Positions 60,375 through 64,000 of a stretch of 64,000 bases of DNA are shown here, piece by piece. This stretch comes from Curtobacterium sp. L6-1 (GTDB lineage: Bacteria > Actinomycetota > Actinomycetes > Actinomycetales > Microbacteriaceae). The notes beneath the pieces were generated by a model that was given only the letters and a program-made list of their open reading frames with translations, ran no database searches and had not been told where the DNA came from. The position numbers and the translations under genes were made by a program. Where the stretch lies: NCBI RefSeq assembly GCF_018885305.1, contig NZ_CP076544.1, positions 2,666,001 through 2,730,000 of the forward strand. The letters are read 5' to 3'. Each line of letters opens with the position of its first letter. The stretch's first letter is position 1.

Positions 60375-60827
60375 ATGCCCCAGATCATCGAGACCGTCGA
60401 CGTCAACGTCCCCGTCCGCGCCGCCTACGACCAGTGGACCCGCTTCGAGGAGTTCCCCACGTTCCTCGACGAGGTCGAGAAGATCGTCCAGGTCGACGAC
60501 ACCACGACCGACTGGACCGTCAAGGTCGCCGGCCAGGAGCGTTCGTTCCGTGCGCTCATCACCGAGCAGCACCCCGACGAGCGTGTCGCGTGGACCGTCA
60601 ATGACGGCGAGACCGACCACGCCGGCGTCGTGACCTTCCACAAGCTCTCGGACGCCGAGACCCGTGTCACCGTGCAGATCGACTGGCAGCCCTCGGGCAT
60701 CCTCGAGAAGCTCGGCTCCGCGGTCGGCGTCGGGGGCCACGCCGTCAAGAAGGACCTGCAGAACTACAAGGAGCGCGTCGAGGCGGCCCCCACGGCCGAC
60801 GGCTGGCGCGGAGACGTCCAGGCGTAG
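60375..60827 (+). CDS. SRPBCC-family (polyketide cyclase/START-like) protein
   Basis: A 150-residue helix-grip protein: IIETVDVNVPVRAAYDQWTR, FEEFPTFLDEVEKIVQVDDT, VAWTVNDGETDHAGVVTFH, and the long C-terminal helix VKKDLQNYKERVE. This is the usual pattern of cyclase/dehydrase-like SRPBCC proteins. ATG at 60375 follows GGAGGAG. The ligand is unknown. Two large hairpins separate it from clpC, which converges on it. Confidence 0.88.
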   Translation: MPQIIETVDVNVPVRAAYDQWTRFEEFPTFLDEVEKIVQVDDTTTDWTVKVAGQERSFRALITEQHPDERVAWTVNDGETDHAGVVTFHKLSDAETRVTVQIDWQPSGILEKLGSAVGVGGHAVKKDLQNYKERVEAAPTADGWRGDVQA

Positions 60828-60843
60828 GACGCACCCACAGCGC

Positions 60844-60885
60844 TGACGGGAGGCGCGGTGCCGGCTGGCACCGCGCCTCCCGTCA
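60844..60885 (+). terminator. Repeated-family hairpin after the SRPBCC gene
   Basis: 19-bp perfect stem (60844-60862 with 60867-60885), loop GGCT, stem base GACGGGAGGC as in the other family members. Upper stem GCGGTGCC differs with full compensation. Confidence 0.88.
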
Positions 60886-60913
60886 CGTCGTGGCCCACCC
60901 TGGTGCGGACACG

Positions 60914-60959
60914 ACGGACGGGAGGCCCGGTACCGACTGGTACCGGGCCTCCCGTCCGT
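60914..60959 (-). terminator. Repeated-family hairpin after clpC
   Basis: 21-bp perfect stem (60914-60934 with 60939-60959), loop GACT, 15 bp past the clpC stop. Nearly identical to the one after msrA. Confidence 0.88.
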
Positions 60960-60974
60960 GGTGTGGCTGGCTGA

Positions 60975-63494
60975 CTAGCCCTCGATCTCGCCGGTCGGCG
61001 CCTCGGGCGCCTTCTCGAGCGAGGGAGCGCCCGCGAGGACCTCCTCGCGGCCCGGCTGACGCCCGGTCTCGAAGTCGAACTTGCCGTCGCGGAAGTCGAC
61101 CTTCACGTGGTCGCCCGCCGTGAGCTCACCCTGCAGGATGTGCTCGGACAGCTGGTCCTCGACCTCGTGCTGCATCGCGCGGCGCAGGGGGCGAGCACCG
61201 AGTGCCGGGTCGAACCCGACCTTGATGAGCTGCTCCTTGGCCGGCAGCGTCAGCTCGACGGTCATGTCGCGGTCGAGCAGACGGTCCGCCAGGCGCTTCA
61301 CGAACAGGTCCACGATCTGCAGCAGCTCGGACTGCGAGAGCTGCGGGAACACGATCGTGTCGTCGACACGGTTGAGGAACTCGGGCTTGAAGTGCTTCTT
61401 GAGCTCCTCGTTCACCTTCGAGCGCATGCGGTCGTAGCCGACGGCCGAGTCACCCTCGACCTGGAAGCCCACCGGGCCACCCGCGATGCCCTGCGAACCG
61501 AGGTTCGTGGTCATGATGATGACGGTGTTCTTGAAGTCGACCACGCGGCCCTGACCATCGGTCAGACGACCCTCTTCGAGGACCTGCAGCAGCGAGTTGA
61601 AGATGTCCGGGTGGGCCTTCTCGATCTCGTCGAACAGGACCACGGAGAACGGCTTGCGGCGCACCTTCTCGGTGAGCTGTCCGCCCTCCTCGAACCCGAC
61701 GAACCCGGGAGGGGCACCGAACAGGCGCGAGACGGTGTGCTTCTCGCCGAACTCCGACATGTCGAGGGAGATCAGTGCACCCTCGTCGTCGAACAGGAAC
61801 TCCGCGAGCGCCTTGGCGAGCTCGGTCTTGCCGACGCCCGTGGGGCCGGCGAAGATGAACGAGCCCGAGGGACGGTTCGGGTCCTTCAGGCCGGCACGGG
61901 TGCGGCGGATGGTCTTGGAGAGTGCCGAGATGGCCTCCTCCTGACCGATGACGCGCTGGTGCAGGGCCTTCTCCATGAAGACGAGACGCGAGGTCTCCTC
62001 CTCGGTGAGCTTGAACACCGGGATGCCCGTGGCCTGCGCCAGGACCTCGGCGATGATGCCCTCGTCGACGGTGCCGGACGCGGCGACGTCACCGGCACGC
62101 CACTGCTTCTCGAGGCGGAGACGCTCGCCGAGGAGCTTCTTCTCCTCGTCGCGCAGGCTCGCTGCCTTCTCGAAGTCCTGCTCCTCGATGGCCGCTTCCT
62201 TCTGACCGCGGACCGTCGAGATCTTCTCGTCGAACTCGCGGAGCTCCGGCGGTGCGGACAGGATCGACAGGCGCAGGCGGGCGCCGGCCTCGTCGATCAG
62301 GTCGATGGCCTTGTCCGGCAGGAAGCGGTCCTGCACGTAGCGGTCCGCCAGGTTCGCCGCGGAGACGATCGCCCCGTCGGTGATGGACACCTTGTGGAAC
62401 GCCTCGTACTTGTCGCGGAGGCCCTTGAGGATGTTGATGGTGTGCGGCAGCGACGGCTCGTTGACCTGCACCGACTGGAAGCGGCGCTCGAGTGCGGCGT
62501 CCTTCTCGAAGTGCTTGCGGTACTCGTCGAGCGTGGTGGCACCGATGGTCTGGAGCTCACCGCGGGCGAGGAGCGGCTTGAGGATGGAGGCCGCGTCGAT
62601 CGCACCCTCGGCAGCGCCGGCACCGACGAGCGTGTGGATCTCGTCGATGAAGACGATGATGTCGCCGCGGGTGCGGATCTCCTTCGTGACCTTCTTGAGG
62701 CGCTCCTCGAAGTCACCGCGGTAGCGGGACCCGGCGATGAGCGACCCGAGGTCGAGGGAGTAGAGCTGCTTGTCCTTCAGCGTCTCGGGCACGTCGCCCT
62801 TGACGATCGCCTGGGCGAGGCCCTCGACGACGGCGGTCTTGCCCACGCCGGGCTCACCGATCAGGACGGGGTTGTTCTTGGAGCGGCGGGAGAGGATCTG
62901 CATGACCCGCTCCATCTCCTTCTCGCGCCCGATGACGGGGTCGAGCTTGCCGTCGCGCGCAGCCTGGGTGAGGTTCCGACCGAACTGGTCGAGGACCTGC
63001 GAACCCTGCTGGGCATTCTGCTGCTGCTCGCCGCCGACGGCGACCGCTTCCTTGCCCTGGTAGCCGGACAGGAGCTGGATGACCTGCTGACGGACCCGGT
63101 TCAGGTCGGCGCCGAGCTTGACGAGGACCTGGGCTGCGACACCCTCGCCCTCGCGGATGAGGCCGAGCAGGATGTGCTCGGTCCCGATGTAGTTGTGGCC
63201 GAGCTGCAGCGCTTCGCGCAGGGACAGCTCGAGGACCTTCTTGGCGCGCGGCGTGAACGGGATGTGCCCGGTCGGCTGCTGCTGGCCCTGCCCGATGATG
63301 TCCTGCACCTGCTCGCGGACGGCATCGAGGGAGATACCGAGCGACTCCAGCGCCTTGGCGGCGACGCCCTCGCCCTCGTGGATGAGGCCGAGGAGGATGT
63401 GCTCCGTACCGATGTAGTTGTGGTTGAGCATCTTCGCTTCTTCTTGAGCGAGGACGACAACACGACGGGCCCGGTCGGTGAATCTCTCGAACAT
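60975..63494 (-). CDS. clpC: ClpC-type AAA+ protein unfoldase
   Basis: An 839-residue ATPase that feeds proteins to the ClpP protease. In order: the double Clp N-domain ([20 protein letters not shown] and the second repeat near residue 80), AAA+ module 1 with Walker [11 protein letters not shown], a middle coiled-coil with a UVR motif ([20 protein letters not shown]) that marks ClpC, and module 2 with [14 protein letters not shown], then the C-terminal D2-small domain with [10 protein letters not shown]. Length is normal for an actinobacterial ClpC. Start ATG 63494 with a GGGAG ribosome site. Intact. Confidence 0.98.
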   Translation of the reverse strand: MFERFTDRARRVVVLAQEEAKMLNHNYIGTEHILLGLIHEGEGVAAKALESLGISLDAVREQVQDIIGQGQQQPTGHIPFTPRAKKVLELSLREALQLGHNYIGTEHILLGLIREGEGVAAQVLVKLGADLNRVRQQVIQLLSGYQGKEAVAVGGEQQQNAQQGSQVLDQFGRNLTQAARDGKLDPVIGREKEMERVMQILSRRSKNNPVLIGEPGVGKTAVVEGLAQAIVKGDVPETLKDKQLYSLDLGSLIAGSRYRGDFEERLKKVTKEIRTRGDIIVFIDEIHTLVGAGAAEGAIDAASILKPLLARGELQTIGATTLDEYRKHFEKDAALERRFQSVQVNEPSLPHTINILKGLRDKYEAFHKVSITDGAIVSAANLADRYVQDRFLPDKAIDLIDEAGARLRLSILSAPPELREFDEKISTVRGQKEAAIEEQDFEKAASLRDEEKKLLGERLRLEKQWRAGDVAASGTVDEGIIAEVLAQATGIPVFKLTEEETSRLVFMEKALHQRVIGQEEAISALSKTIRRTRAGLKDPNRPSGSFIFAGPTGVGKTELAKALAEFLFDDEGALISLDMSEFGEKHTVSRLFGAPPGFVGFEEGGQLTEKVRRKPFSVVLFDEIEKAHPDIFNSLLQVLEEGRLTDGQGRVVDFKNTVIIMTTNLGSQGIAGGPVGFQVEGDSAVGYDRMRSKVNEELKKHFKPEFLNRVDDTIVFPQLSQSELLQIVDLFVKRLADRLLDRDMTVELTLPAKEQLIKVGFDPALGARPLRRAMQHEVEDQLSEHILQGELTAGDHVKVDFRDGKFDFETGRQPGREEVLAGAPSLEKAPEAPTGEIEG

Positions 63495-63719
63495 GTGCTC
63501 TCCCTTGGCCCCGTTGGATCGGGGGCCGACAGCCGGACTCGTGTGAGTCCGGTCACGTACATCGAGACTAACCAGCGCTCCCCGTCAGGGCTGCCCCTGT
63601 TCGCCGTGGGCGTGACCTCGGTGCGCACGGCGCACCACGACCGTCCGGGAGGCCCGCCCCGGCTGCGGCAGGCAGCCCCCACCCGACGGTTCCCGACCCC
63701 GCCGGGTACGATCCGCAGC

Positions 63720-64000
63720 ATGGAGCAGCCCGTCGTCGGCCTCGTCGTCCACCCCTCGAAGAACGTGCAGGAGTCCGTCGACATCCTGGACCGCTGGAAC
63801 GCGTCCGGCGCCGGGCGGCTGATGGCCCGACGGATCGACGCAGCCCGGCTCCGGAGCGACATCGACGTGGTCGACGACGACGAGTTCACCGACCGGGTGG
63901 ACCTCGTCGTGGCCCTGGGCGGGGACGGCACCATGCTCGGGGCGATGCGCCTCGTCGCCCGGCGCCCGGTCCCGGTGCTCGGGGTCAACTACGGCAACGT
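63720..64000 (+). CDS. NAD kinase (3' end outside window)
   Basis: The first 93 residues of an ATP-NAD kinase, which makes NADP. It starts MEQPVVGLVVHPSKNVQESV, and has the signature VALGGDGTMLGAMRLVA, where GGDGT is the family's catalytic and nucleotide-binding motif, followed by VPVLGVNYGN. Diacylglycerol kinases share GGDGT, but the GVNYG that follows is characteristic of NAD kinases. Divergent from clpC. The frame runs off the right edge. Confidence 0.88.
   Translation, partial: MEQPVVGLVVHPSKNVQESVDILDRWNASGAGRLMARRIDAARLRSDIDVVDDDEFTDRVDLVVALGGDGTMLGAMRLVARRPVPVLGVNYGN

Overview
The window looks like the chromosome of a high-GC actinobacterium, most likely Microbacteriaceae and possibly Curtobacterium. 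That placement is inferred from the strongly GC-biased coding, the frequent GTG starts, the CsoR/CopA copper module, the Lsr2 remnant, the ClpC-type unfoldase and the actinobacterial style of strong hairpin terminators without long T tracts. I ran no database search.

Three regions are visible. (1) About 1-12.5 kb is ordinary chromosome: a BCCT osmolyte transporter (partial), a copper cluster (copA, a CopZ-like chaperone, a DUF4396 membrane protein, divergent csoR), a PepSY membrane protein, a VOC protein, a Dabb protein, a BLUF photoreceptor, an acyl-CoA synthetase divergent from an AraC regulator, msrA and a methylthioadenosine/SAH nucleosidase. (2) About 12.6-50.97 kb is a mosaic accessory region that ends at the 3' end of a tRNA-Ser(CGA). 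(3) About 51-64 kb is chromosome again: SGNH hydrolase, radA, an NmrA-like protein with a divergent TetR regulator, an ECF sigma factor, SseB-like protein, fatty acid desaturase, cold shock protein, N-acetylglutamate-synthase-like GNAT, SRPBCC protein, clpC and the start of a NAD kinase gene.

The accessory region holds many small hypothetical genes, broken genes and repeats. From left to right: YdeI-like and aldo/keto reductase genes; an nrdH next to a gene broken at a run of 16 C; an exact 580-bp tandem triplication carrying a GNAT gene; an integrase fragment cut by an IS3-family element whose OrfB has lost the catalytic Glu; a PIN-like protein; a membrane-anchored PD-(D/E)xK nuclease; a cluster of HEPN-like and Abi_C-like proteins; a protein with RusA-like segments; a three-gene cassette with ATGA overlaps led by a TIGR04255-like protein; an Lsr2 pseudogene; a six-gene operon built from two unrecognised paralogous families, one member broken by a 23-bp tandem duplication; a broken MMPL transporter; an AbiE-type toxin-antitoxin pair behind four evenly spaced palindromes; and a tyrosine-recombinase-like/DDE-transposase-like gene pair beside the tRNA.

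The best candidates for something undescribed are the 36.77-40.88 kb operon, the 33.36-35.24 kb three-gene cassette, the 27.7-29.9 kb HEPN/Abi-like cluster, and the recombinase plus transposase pair at the tRNA. All functional readings of these are inference from motifs and arrangement. Several single-nucleotide or homopolymer frameshifts could be sequencing errors, and reads would decide.
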